NCBI GenBank assembly: GCA_021772935.1
Contig: JAJFLA010000049.1
Location: 62,001-126,000 of the forward strand
Reading direction: 5' to 3'
DNA: 64,000 bases
Origin: Gammaproteobacteria bacterium
GTDB taxonomy: Bacteria; Pseudomonadota; Gammaproteobacteria; Xanthomonadales; SZUA-36
The translations under genes and the position numbers were made by a program. Every line of letters begins with the position of its first letter. The first letter of the stretch is position 1. Below the pieces are notes generated by a model that saw nothing but the letters and a program-made list of their open reading frames with translations, was not told the DNA's origin and searched no databases. Below are positions 36,800-44,314 of the stretch, piece by piece.

Positions 36800-36867
36800 A
36801 TAACGACCGTTATAAAACTGTAATATAACGATCGTTATGTTGTCAAGATAAATATAGTGATCGTTAT
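36800..36867. promoter_or_regulatory. Three tandem TetR operators
   Basis: Three copies of one 14-base palindrome: ATAACGACCGTTAT (36800-36813), the perfect ATAACGATCGTTAT (36825-36838) and ATAGTGATCGTTAT (36854-36867). Centres are 25 and 29 bases apart. The last lies 16 bases before the start of the TetR gene at 36884, as expected for autorepression. Confidence 0.8.
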
Positions 36868-36883
36868 AATTCAGGAGAAAACT

Positions 36884-37483
36884 ATGAGTGACATGCCGAC
36901 TAAAAAGCAGCAAACCCACATGCGAGTGCTGGACGCAGCCGGCCAGGGCTTCAGGAGCCATGGTTATGCAGGCATCGGCGTAGACGGCATAGCGAAGGCG
37001 GCCGGGGTCACATCGGGTGCTTTTTATGCCCACCTGGGTTCCAAAGACAAGGCCTTCAGTGCGGTACTGGATGCCAGCCTTGATGAGGTGATTGAGGCCA
37101 TACCCAAAATACAGAATGAATCAGGAGTGGAATGGGTTCAAGCCTTCGCGGATTATTATCTTGGACGGGCACACCGCGAAAATCTTGCCCGTGGTTGCGC
37201 GATGACAACGCTGTCTCCCGAGGTGGTGCGAGCAGCACCGGAGCTGCATGCTGCCTATGAAAGTAAAATGAAGAAAATCGCAAACCTTGTTGCTGATGGT
37301 TTAAAAGGAGGTTCACGAGATGATCGGCTTCCAAGGGCCTGGGCAATGCTGGGTGTTTTGATTGGCGGTCTTACCATGGCCAGGGCAGTGAAGACCGATA
37401 AGTTAGCTGAGGAAATTGCATCATCAATTTGTGCAGCGGCTACCAGCGTAGCAGAGGGTACGAGTCAGAAACCAGAAGCCTGA
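36884..37483 (+). CDS. TetR-family transcriptional regulator
   Basis: About 199 residues from ATG 36884 with CAGGAGAAAACT before it; the GTG at 36857 lies inside the operator. The helix-turn-helix is VDGIAKAAGVTSGAFYAHLGSK, typical of the AcrR/TetR group. The ligand domain contains RGCAMTTLSPE, seen in TetR proteins of the TetR_C_11/LmrA-like type. It probably represses itself through three upstream palindromes and may control the exported protein to its left. Ligand unknown. Confidence 0.88.
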   Translation: MSDMPTKKQQTHMRVLDAAGQGFRSHGYAGIGVDGIAKAAGVTSGAFYAHLGSKDKAFSAVLDASLDEVIEAIPKIQNESGVEWVQAFADYYLGRAHRENLARGCAMTTLSPEVVRAAPELHAAYESKMKKIANLVADGLKGGSRDDRLPRAWAMLGVLIGGLTMARAVKTDKLAEEIASSICAAATSVAEGTSQKPEA

Positions 37484-37538
37484 ATCAATTCACCTAGATC
37501 ACCTTGCTTCGTCATTGCGAGGTCTGACTCCGAGGCAG

Positions 37539-38927
37539 CTACGCCAGGGAGTTAAAAGGAGGGCGCTTCAGGTATTTACCAAAGCCCTCACCCACCAGTG
37601 CTTCACCGTTATCAACGGCGATTGTGCCACGCAGGATGGTCGTGCGGGTTTTGCCCTGAACTTCCCAGCCCTCATAGGCGTTGTAGTCCACATTCATGTG
37701 GTGGGTGTCGGCAGAAATGGTATGTTGGGTTTTAGGATCAAAAATGATGATATCGGCATCGGAGCCAACTGCGATAGTGCCTTTGCGCGGAAACAGGCCA
37801 AAAATTTTGGCGGCCCCGGTCGAAGACATTTCGACGAATTTATTCAGTCCGATACGACCCTTGGCAACACCTTCGCTATACAACAATTCAAAACGGTTCT
37901 CAATGCCAGGTGCACCATTTGGGATTTTTGAGAAATTGTCTTTGCCCATGGCTTTCTGGTCCATGCAAAACGGGCAGTGATCGGTGGCAACGTGATGTAT
38001 CAGGTTCTGGTTAATACCAGCCCACAGGGCCTGCTGGTCTTTTTTCTTGCGCAGGGGTGGACTCATAACCACCTTGGCGCCTTCAAAACCATCTTTGAAA
38101 TAGTAGGAGTCATCCAGTAACAGGTACTGGATACAGGTTTCGACGTGCACCTTTTGGTTGCGAAGGGTGGCTGTTTTTACTCTGGCGAGCGTTTCTTCAC
38201 AAGTAGCGTGTACGATATAAAACGGGCAACCGGTTTCATTGGCGAGATCAATGGCACGGCCAGCGGCTTCTGCTTCGCAAATGGCCGGGCGGGATAGCAC
38301 GTGGTACCTGGGTTCGGTGTTTCCCGCCTCGAGGTTTTTCTGGATATTGCTATCCACCATGTCGCCATTTTCGGTGTGTGCAGTCATGATACCGCCATGT
38401 ACGACCAACTCTTGCATGAGTTCGTACATCTGGCGATCGTCGATCATCAACGCACCCTTGTAAGCCATAAATATCTTAAAGGAATTGATCCCGTGCTCAT
38501 TAATAACAGCAGGAACTTCCTTGCGCGTATCATTGTTGAAGTCGGTTACGGCACAATGGAAGGCATAATCGCCAACCGCGTGGCCATCAGCCTTCTTATG
38601 CCATTCCTCGATTGCCGATTGTATCGATTTACCCTGGGTTTGGATGGCAAAATCAATGATGGTTGTGGTACCGCCGTGCAAACCGGCCAAGGTGCCGGTT
38701 TCGAAGGTATCACTGGCGTGTGTTCCCATGAATGGTAATTCCATATGTGTATGGGCATCGATTCCGCCTGGGAACAGATAGCAGCCGTCAGCATCGATTT
38801 CCCGGTCAGCGTTCACATCCAACTGAGCTCCAATCATCGATACAGTTTCGCCTTCGATAAAAACATCGGCCTGATAGTGATCGGTCGCAGTAACGACGGT
38901 ACCGTTCCTGATTAATAAAGAACCCAT
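37539..38927 (-). CDS. hydA: Dihydropyrimidinase (D-hydantoinase)
   Basis: About 462 residues from ATG 38927, with AGAGG 8 bases before; the frame to 38966 lacks it. An amidohydrolase-superfamily enzyme: GGIDAHTHMELPF supplies the metal-binding His59 and His61, FKIFMAYKGALM the carboxylated Lys, and later VHATCEETLA and ATDHCPF the remaining ligands. It opens dihydrouracil to N-carbamoyl-beta-alanine, the step between PreTA and beta-ureidopropionase. It is separated from those genes by a 3.6-kb accessory block and diverges from the cytosine deaminase gene. Confidence 0.92.
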   Translation of the reverse strand: MGSLLIRNGTVVTATDHYQADVFIEGETVSMIGAQLDVNADREIDADGCYLFPGGIDAHTHMELPFMGTHASDTFETGTLAGLHGGTTTIIDFAIQTQGKSIQSAIEEWHKKADGHAVGDYAFHCAVTDFNNDTRKEVPAVINEHGINSFKIFMAYKGALMIDDRQMYELMQELVVHGGIMTAHTENGDMVDSNIQKNLEAGNTEPRYHVLSRPAICEAEAAGRAIDLANETGCPFYIVHATCEETLARVKTATLRNQKVHVETCIQYLLLDDSYYFKDGFEGAKVVMSPPLRKKKDQQALWAGINQNLIHHVATDHCPFCMDQKAMGKDNFSKIPNGAPGIENRFELLYSEGVAKGRIGLNKFVEMSSTGAAKIFGLFPRKGTIAVGSDADIIIFDPKTQHTISADTHHMNVDYNAYEGWEVQGKTRTTILRGTIAVDNGEALVGEGFGKYLKRPPFNSLA

Positions 38928-39040
38928 GTGATTGCCTCTTGCGAAATGTAAATAGGAACGGAACATTTTATGGCTATTTAAGGGTAATATCTACCTGAGC
39001 AATTTGTGGGATCAGCCTGATGATGTGGACACTGAGCTAA

Positions 39041-39478
39041 ATGGATAAATTTCTGCAAGCAGCACTTGATGAGGCCAGCAAGGGCTTGGAAGAGGGTGGA
39101 ATACCTATCGGCTCAGTCATTGTTCACCAGGAACGGATAATCGGCAGAGGACACAACCGACGGGTCCAGCGGGACAGTACCGTATTACATGCTGAAATGG
39201 ATGCTTTTGAAAATGCTGGCCGACAAAAGGCCAGTGTTTATCGGGATTGTGTGTTGTACACGACGCTGTCTCCATGTGTGATGTGCACTGGTGCCATCCT
39301 GCTTTACGGTATTCCACGGGTTGTCATCGGTGAAAACCACACTTTTATGGGCGAAGAAGCGCTGCTCAAGTCCCGCGGTGTGAAGATTGAGGTGATGCAG
39401 GATCAAACCTGCATAGAGATGATGCGAATATTCACCGATGAGCGACCACAGCTCTGGAATGAAGACATCGGTATTTAA
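39041..39478 (+). CDS. Cytosine deaminase, fungal (Fcy1) type
   Basis: A 145-residue zinc-dependent deaminase with the motif HAEMDAFE (His50, catalytic Glu52) and PCVMC (Cys79, Cys82). Several stretches (GGIPIG, GRGHN, LYTTLSPC, CTGAI, YGIPR, ERPQ, EDIG) correspond closely to yeast cytosine deaminase Fcy1 and differ from tRNA adenosine deaminase TadA and from the amidohydrolase-type bacterial CodA. It would convert cytosine to uracil for PreTA. Divergence from dihydropyrimidinase across 113 bases supports the pathway role. Guanine or other base deaminase activity is the alternative. Confidence 0.82.
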   Translation: MDKFLQAALDEASKGLEEGGIPIGSVIVHQERIIGRGHNRRVQRDSTVLHAEMDAFENAGRQKASVYRDCVLYTTLSPCVMCTGAILLYGIPRVVIGENHTFMGEEALLKSRGVKIEVMQDQTCIEMMRIFTDERPQLWNEDIGI

Positions 39479-39541
39479 TGCGAGGCAGCGAACTTGTTCA
39501 GAGGCCCCCTGGTGTAGGGTCACATTATATAGGACACTACA

Positions 39542-39967
39542 CTACTTACATGCGCCGATCCGCTTTCCTTCCCAGGTCATATCGAAAGCCATTTTCTGGC
39601 CATTGAAATCCGCCGCCATTGAACCACTTCCCTTGACCGAGCTGCCGTTGGAAGTGAATTCCCATTGTCCTTTCATCACCGATCCACCTTGAAAGGGGCA
39701 ACTAATTGACCAACTGGCTGAATCGCCATCGATTTTCACGTCAGTAATGTCACAGGGGTTTTCTTCATCCATATTGAAGCTATCCGGGCTGAGCTCGGTT
39801 TCTTCAACACACTCTGTGATCGTAGTGGTTTGAGGCTGGGGCATCATGGTCATTTTCATGGTCGATGTCATTTCCCATTGTCCGGGATTAATTGGTACGC
39901 CTTCAGCATTGGCTGTGGCAGCAAACAACAAGGTGGAAAGACAGGTCAGAGCAATACGTAAGTTCAT
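39542..39967 (-). CDS. DUF3617 exported protein
   Basis: About 141 residues from ATG 39967, which has GAGGGTAG upstream and a signal peptide (LRIALTCLSTLLFAATANA). The mature region begins with the family hallmark NPGQWEMTSTMKM and has paired cysteines (ECVEE, NPCDI, ISCPF) and WEGKRIGACK at the end. DUF3617 is a common proteobacterial periplasmic domain of unknown function. No clear link to the neighbours. Confidence 0.78.
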   Translation of the reverse strand: MNLRIALTCLSTLLFAATANAEGVPINPGQWEMTSTMKMTMMPQPQTTTITECVEETELSPDSFNMDEENPCDITDVKIDGDSASWSISCPFQGGSVMKGQWEFTSNGSSVKGSGSMAADFNGQKMAFDMTWEGKRIGACK

Positions 39968-40155
39968 AATAGCTACCCTCATATCAGTCACAATTAAACA
40001 GTCTGAATTATAGAGAATCCAGCATGTTATTGTTATCTAAACAAGTAAATAAGCAAACGTGTGAAGATAAACAACTTTTTATTATGTTCTGATAATTCAG
40101 CGTTGACACCATGCGGTCAGGCCGGTAGTTTGCGAAGCTGGTCTGTCGAAAAATT

Positions 40156-40277
40156 TTAGGGAACCTCTGATCTGTTCATGAACTCATATCTCGCGTCCAA
40201 AATACCCAACTTCTTCGTGAAGCTGAACATTTTGAATCACAATCTAACTCACTCAGAATAAACCAGAGGCTCCTTAG
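40156..40277. mobile_element. IS5-like MITE with TTAG target duplication, immediately before the HCO gene
   Basis: A 114-base element at 40160-40273 begins GGAACCTCTG and ends CAGAGGCTCC; over ~20 bases the ends are imperfect inverted repeats (about 16 of 21 matching). It is flanked by TTAG on both sides (40156-40159, 40274-40277), a 4-base YTAR duplication as made by IS5-group transposases. There is no room for a transposase, hence a MITE. The right end contains AGAGG at 40265-40269, which lies 9 bases before the HCO start at 40279 and may serve as its ribosome site. The rest of the 311-base gap shows nothing else clear. Confidence 0.72.
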
Positions 40278-40278
40278 C

Positions 40279-41643
40279 ATGTCATCCGCCAAATATGATT
40301 TACATATTAGTAGCAATGCTGTCAGGCGTACCGCCACTGCCTGGCTGATACTGGGTTTGGCTTCCTTGGTTGGTGCGGGCTTGTTTTCCTTGCTATTGGT
40401 GTTGGCACGTACACCGGCAATTCAGGAGTGGCTTCCCTTCATTGATTTTTTCCGTGTGGCGCTGGTCGTGCATGTGGATCTTTCTGCGCTGATCTGGTTG
40501 TTGTCAATGGCCGGTGTTCTATGGGCGCTAAGTACTGATCGTGATTTACCTGCCTGGGACAGGGTTTCATTCTGGTTGGCAGCAGGTGGTACGGCAATGG
40601 TGGTGATTTCACCATTTGTTGGTGCCGGTGACCCCTTAATGAATAATTACGTGCCGGTTTTGCGTCATCCTGTTTTTTACACTGGCCTTGGCCTGTTCAT
40701 GGTGGGTGTGTTGTCTCACCTGATGCGCTCGGCGGTGACTTTTAGTGGCCTTTCCACACATCTGGATGGCCCTTCCGCTCTACAGGTGGGCACCAAGCTG
40801 GCTGCGTTGACTGCAGCTATTGCCATCGGTGCCTTTATTACGTCACTGGTAAGCATGCCAGGGAATATCGAGGGGCAGGCTTATTTTGAGTTCCTGTTCT
40901 GGGGTAGTGGTCATGTCATCCAGTTTACGCATACCTTGCTGATGATGGTCGCGTGGGTGGTTTTAGCGAGCAACAGCGGCTGCCGGTTTAACTTGACACC
41001 GCGACTGACGCTAACGTTTTTTATACTCATGACACTACCGGTGATCACAGTGCCATTCCTGTACATCGCACATGACGTTATCTCACCCGGTCACCGGCTT
41101 GCATTTACTGAATTAATGAAATACGGCGGCTTGTCGAGTTTGCCATTGGGTCTGGCTGTTGTCGCCAGTCTTTGGAAGGCAGTCAAGCCACAAGGGGAAG
41201 CTCGTTATTTGCGTTCTGCATTGGTTTCCTCACTGGTGCTTTTCCTTGCAGGCGGGGTGTTGGGTTTTATGATCGCCGGGCTGGATATTGTCATTCCAGC
41301 ACACTATCACGGTTCAACGGTTGGGGTGACGATAGCTTTTATGGGCTTGTGCTACTACCTGTTGCCACGCCTGGGGTTTGGTGAATTGTCGCCCCGCCTG
41401 GCTTTCTGGCAACCCATCATGTACAGCGGCGGGCAGCTTCTACACATTCTGGGTCTGGCCTGGACTGGTGGTTACGGTGTACAACGTAAGACCGCTGGCT
41501 TGGCGCAAGGTCTGGAGCACTTCAGTGAGATTGCCGGAATGGGCCTGATGGGCCTGGGTGGCTTGATCTCGGTAGTTGGTGGTTTATTATTTTTGGTGGT
41601 AGCCTACCAGTCGATACGCGGTCGAAAACTAGGAATATCCTGA
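40279..41643 (+). CDS. Divergent heme-copper oxidase subunit I (CcoN/NorB-like) with altered metal ligands
   Basis: A 454-residue protein with about 12 membrane helices. HCO landmarks: His65 in VVHVDLSALIW (helix II), His212 in GSGHVIQFTH (helix VI), and the helix-X pair His342/His344 in PAHYHGSTVG. At helix VII the usual adjacent His-His pair (GPHH in cbb3 enzymes) appears as PGHR, so Arg273 replaces one CuB ligand; His265 and His218 lie nearby. Residue +4 from His212 is Phe216, not Tyr. It therefore is unlikely to be an ordinary oxygen reductase; a NO reductase-like or other role is inferred. The 3' end overlaps a small membrane subunit gene. Confidence 0.83.
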   Translation: MSSAKYDLHISSNAVRRTATAWLILGLASLVGAGLFSLLLVLARTPAIQEWLPFIDFFRVALVVHVDLSALIWLLSMAGVLWALSTDRDLPAWDRVSFWLAAGGTAMVVISPFVGAGDPLMNNYVPVLRHPVFYTGLGLFMVGVLSHLMRSAVTFSGLSTHLDGPSALQVGTKLAALTAAIAIGAFITSLVSMPGNIEGQAYFEFLFWGSGHVIQFTHTLLMMVAWVVLASNSGCRFNLTPRLTLTFFILMTLPVITVPFLYIAHDVISPGHRLAFTELMKYGGLSSLPLGLAVVASLWKAVKPQGEARYLRSALVSSLVLFLAGGVLGFMIAGLDIVIPAHYHGSTVGVTIAFMGLCYYLLPRLGFGELSPRLAFWQPIMYSGGQLLHILGLAWTGGYGVQRKTAGLAQGLEHFSEIAGMGLMGLGGLISVVGGLLFLVVAYQSIRGRKLGIS

Positions 41644-41831
41644 TGTCAGACTTAGTTCTTTTTACTTTAAATGCAATCGTGGTTTACTTGCTGGCAGACT
41701 GGTTGGTCAGGGTGATCGAGCGGCGTCGTGGCAGCATACTGAAACAGCGTCAGGTGGTATTTTTTATCATTTTCCTGGTGTTGGTGATGACAAGTTTCCA
41801 GATTCTTCGCGGTCTGGTTGGGCCAGGTTGA
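41643..41831 (+). CDS. Small two-helix membrane protein paired with the HCO subunit
   Basis: A 62-residue protein with two hydrophobic helices (residues 4-24 and 40-58) separated by a basic loop (RVIERRRGSILKQRQ). Its ATG overlaps the HCO stop by one base (TGATG), so the two are translated together. It probably is an accessory subunit of that membrane complex. No family is recognised. Confidence 0.65.
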   Translation: MSDLVLFTLNAIVVYLLADWLVRVIERRRGSILKQRQVVFFIIFLVLVMTSFQILRGLVGPG

Positions 41832-41858
41832 AAATAATTTGATATGCGGCGCTGTGGC

Positions 41859-42251
41859 CTAACCCAGTTCGCGGTGTAAACGCGCGTCGAAACTGGCGAA
41901 ATGGCGGCCAAACCAGTCTGAAAGTTTATTCTCCAGCAGTTTTCTACCAATATCCGGGTTCTCGGAAAAACTAAACATCAGCTCGTGAATCTGATCCAGT
42001 AAGTCTTCGTGGTCGTCCTTGTGGTTTTCGTATTCAGCATAGCCCGCAGTGCGCATCAGACGTTCTTCCAATGCAAAGTGTGCAGAAATATAGGCATGGA
42101 TATCGCCCAGTACTGCTTCTATGGTTACAGCAGTCGTTGGCTGACCAAGTAGTTCATATAGCTGATTGATTTGCTCGATCATTTGCTTGTGCTCATGATC
42201 CACAGACGCATTACCGACAGAAAATGCCTGTTTCCACTCAAGCAATGCCAT
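41859..42251 (-). CDS. Bacteriohemerythrin
   Basis: A 130-residue four-helix protein with the hemerythrin di-iron ligands: HEHKQM near the start, HISAHFALEERLM-like segment (AHFALEERLM), and HKDDHEDLL. Bacteriohemerythrins bind oxygen and in some bacteria nitric oxide, and they can reduce or shuttle it. It follows the cytochrome b fusion gene by 8 bases in the same operon and meets the HCO gene end-to-end. That context suggests oxygen or NO delivery or scavenging for the respiratory module. Confidence 0.88.
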   Translation of the reverse strand: MALLEWKQAFSVGNASVDHEHKQMIEQINQLYELLGQPTTAVTIEAVLGDIHAYISAHFALEERLMRTAGYAEYENHKDDHEDLLDQIHELMFSFSENPDIGRKLLENKLSDWFGRHFASFDARLHRELG

Positions 42252-42259
42252 ATCTCCTC

Positions 42260-44311
42260 CTATTTGAAGACAAATGTTTTTTGCTGGTGATCAAACTCGA
42301 CCACAAGATGTTGACCCTGAGCCAGGGTGACACTGGTCCTGTTGCTAAAGTCAAAACCTTCCGTGCGGCCAGAATCACTCATTCCGATAAACAATTCGTG
42401 GCTGCCAGCAGCTAGCTCGATACGATTGTAGACAGTGGATTCCCCGTCCTTCCAGAAACCACTTGGCAGCAGGGTTTGATCATACATAAGCACATTATCA
42501 GCACGGAACGAAACCTTTATCGGGTAACGCTCACGCGGGCAATCGGATGGCTTACGCATATTTGGTGGCAGTTCATTGAGTTCTTTTTGTGAGAGTCTGC
42601 GGCATTGTTTTACTCGCTGGCTCGCGTGTGAAAAGGTAAGAGAAATAATGGCGTTACCAGTTTCCAGTTGGCTAAAGGGGGGCCATAGCGTGAACACGCC
42701 TGCAGCAAAAGCAAACAAACTCCAGGCCAGTGCGACCCCAACAGGTCGTAGTAACACTTTGTGGCCTTTCGGCGCCACCGATGGTTCCTTCGCCGCAACG
42801 AGGGTGTTTCGGAATGCGGTTACGGCGGCGCCTGGATTCAGAAAGTCAGACCAGGGCTCTGTCCATAATAGCGCCAGTTTCTCAATATCCACTCGCTTGC
42901 GTAGTCGTGGGTCGCGTTCACGGTCTATACGTTGTTGGGTCCATTGAGTACCGAGACGATACTGGCAGTCGCCGTTGGCACAACCGGCTAACACCACGCC
43001 ATCGGCAAGCTCACGACTGAGTATGTAATCTATAAATGATGGTGGTAGCTGTGCCATGCAGGTGAGTTTGATCACGGCGGTTGCAGCGTCATTGACGTCA
43101 TATAGCTTAGTGCTACTGTCGCAGCCAAATATTAACAAGCGCTGCTTTCCTTTCAAACCCTGGGCTGCGTCAGTGACCAATTCACGAATCATGGCAACTG
43201 ATTGATCTGGAAGATCTATCCCGGGTGACAGCACTGAACGGGTGCGGAATGGTGTTGCGGTGGGGCAGGAACCCACACAAATACCGCAACTCAGACATAA
43301 ATTAGTCAGAACAATGGCTTCTGCGGCATATTTCTGTCCATCACTGCGTGGTGCCATCTCAAGAGCCCCGAAAGGGCAGTCTTCCACGCAACGTTCACAG
43401 CCGTTGCAATTTTCAAGGTCTATACGGGCGACTGCTGGTTTTCGCCCGGGGGGCAGCCATGGCGCGAGGCACAACAGCAGACTTATAGCGATCAGCAACA
43501 GCCAGACCGCACCGGCTGGCCATGTCTTCATCAATGGGTAAACCAGCAGGTAATACCAATCCAGAGCCAGACTTTCTGGTACTGCAGCTGGGTCTGCTTT
43601 GCCTTGGCTCAGCGCCGGATAAACCAGTGATAACAATAACATCGACAATAATGCCCCGGCCATAATTGTACGTGGTGGATTAATTATAGGTCGGGTGATT
43701 CGAAATACATGAAGCCAGATACCGAATACCAGAAATATTGGCAAGCCGATAATATGTGTAAAGGCCATCAGGGTGAAAAAGCGATTACTTAATGATTCTA
43801 CGCTGAGGAAATTTCGTGCCATCGAATCGGTAAAAATTGGCAAAGCATCCAGCATTTCAGATGAAATCAGCGCGACATATAAGGCCAGTTGGTCCCACAC
43901 CAGCCAATAACCGGTGATACCCAGTGGAATGATCAGCCAAAGCAATGGTACACCGGTCATCCAGCTGAACCAGCGTGCGCTGCGATAGCGATTGAAAACA
44001 AACTCTTTGAGCAAGTGAAGAACCAGGGTGACGATGGCTGCGTCGGACGCATAACGGTGCAAACTTCGCATCACGCCACCCAGGTACCATTGATCGTTGC
44101 TCAGGTACTCAACTGATTCGTAGGCACCGTCGACGCTGGTGTGAAAAAAAATGGTAATCCAGATACCACTGACCAGCACCAGCCAAAGAAAGAAAATTGT
44201 CAACGAACCCAGATGACGCAGAGGGTTTAGTGAATTGCCAAAGACTTCGTCCAGCCACTTGTGGGGCCATTTGAAAACAAGACGACCAGTTTTTTGAATC
44301 AGCCCCAGCAT
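42260..44311 (-). CDS. Cytochrome b / two-[4Fe-4S] ferredoxin / MvhD fusion protein
   Basis: A 683-residue multidomain membrane protein. Residues 1-210 match the N-terminal half of bc1-type cytochrome b, with haem His pairs in SLHRYASDAAIVTLVLHLL and FTHIIGLPIFLVFGIWLHVF. Further helices lie at 218-285. Around 295-350 are two [4Fe-4S] motifs, CNGCERCVEDCP and CLSCGICVGSCP. Residues about 385-500 are an MvhD-like domain (LLIFGCDSS, LAGCANGDCQYRLG). Another helix near 530-555 precedes a ~120-residue beta-rich C-terminal domain. MvhD normally passes electrons between hydrogenase or dehydrogenase and heterodisulfide-type flavoproteins. Here it may link cytoplasmic ferredoxin or thiol carriers to quinone or haem. 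Partner unknown. Confidence 0.85.
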   Translation of the reverse strand: MLGLIQKTGRLVFKWPHKWLDEVFGNSLNPLRHLGSLTIFFLWLVLVSGIWITIFFHTSVDGAYESVEYLSNDQWYLGGVMRSLHRYASDAAIVTLVLHLLKEFVFNRYRSARWFSWMTGVPLLWLIIPLGITGYWLVWDQLALYVALISSEMLDALPIFTDSMARNFLSVESLSNRFFTLMAFTHIIGLPIFLVFGIWLHVFRITRPIINPPRTIMAGALLSMLLLSLVYPALSQGKADPAAVPESLALDWYYLLVYPLMKTWPAGAVWLLLIAISLLLCLAPWLPPGRKPAVARIDLENCNGCERCVEDCPFGALEMAPRSDGQKYAAEAIVLTNLCLSCGICVGSCPTATPFRTRSVLSPGIDLPDQSVAMIRELVTDAAQGLKGKQRLLIFGCDSSTKLYDVNDAATAVIKLTCMAQLPPSFIDYILSRELADGVVLAGCANGDCQYRLGTQWTQQRIDRERDPRLRKRVDIEKLALLWTEPWSDFLNPGAAVTAFRNTLVAAKEPSVAPKGHKVLLRPVGVALAWSLFAFAAGVFTLWPPFSQLETGNAIISLTFSHASQRVKQCRRLSQKELNELPPNMRKPSDCPRERYPIKVSFRADNVLMYDQTLLPSGFWKDGESTVYNRIELAAGSHELFIGMSDSGRTEGFDFSNRTSVTLAQGQHLVVEFDHQQKTFVFK

Positions 44312-44314
44312 GAT

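Noticed and set aside
37515-37931. 138-codon plus-strand frame
   Set aside because: Lies opposite the C-terminal part of dihydropyrimidinase, which is well supported.
40100-40120. TTGACA...GGTCA near the HCO gene as an FNR/DNR site
   Set aside because: The half-sites are 8 bases apart, not 4, so the spacing is wrong for this family.
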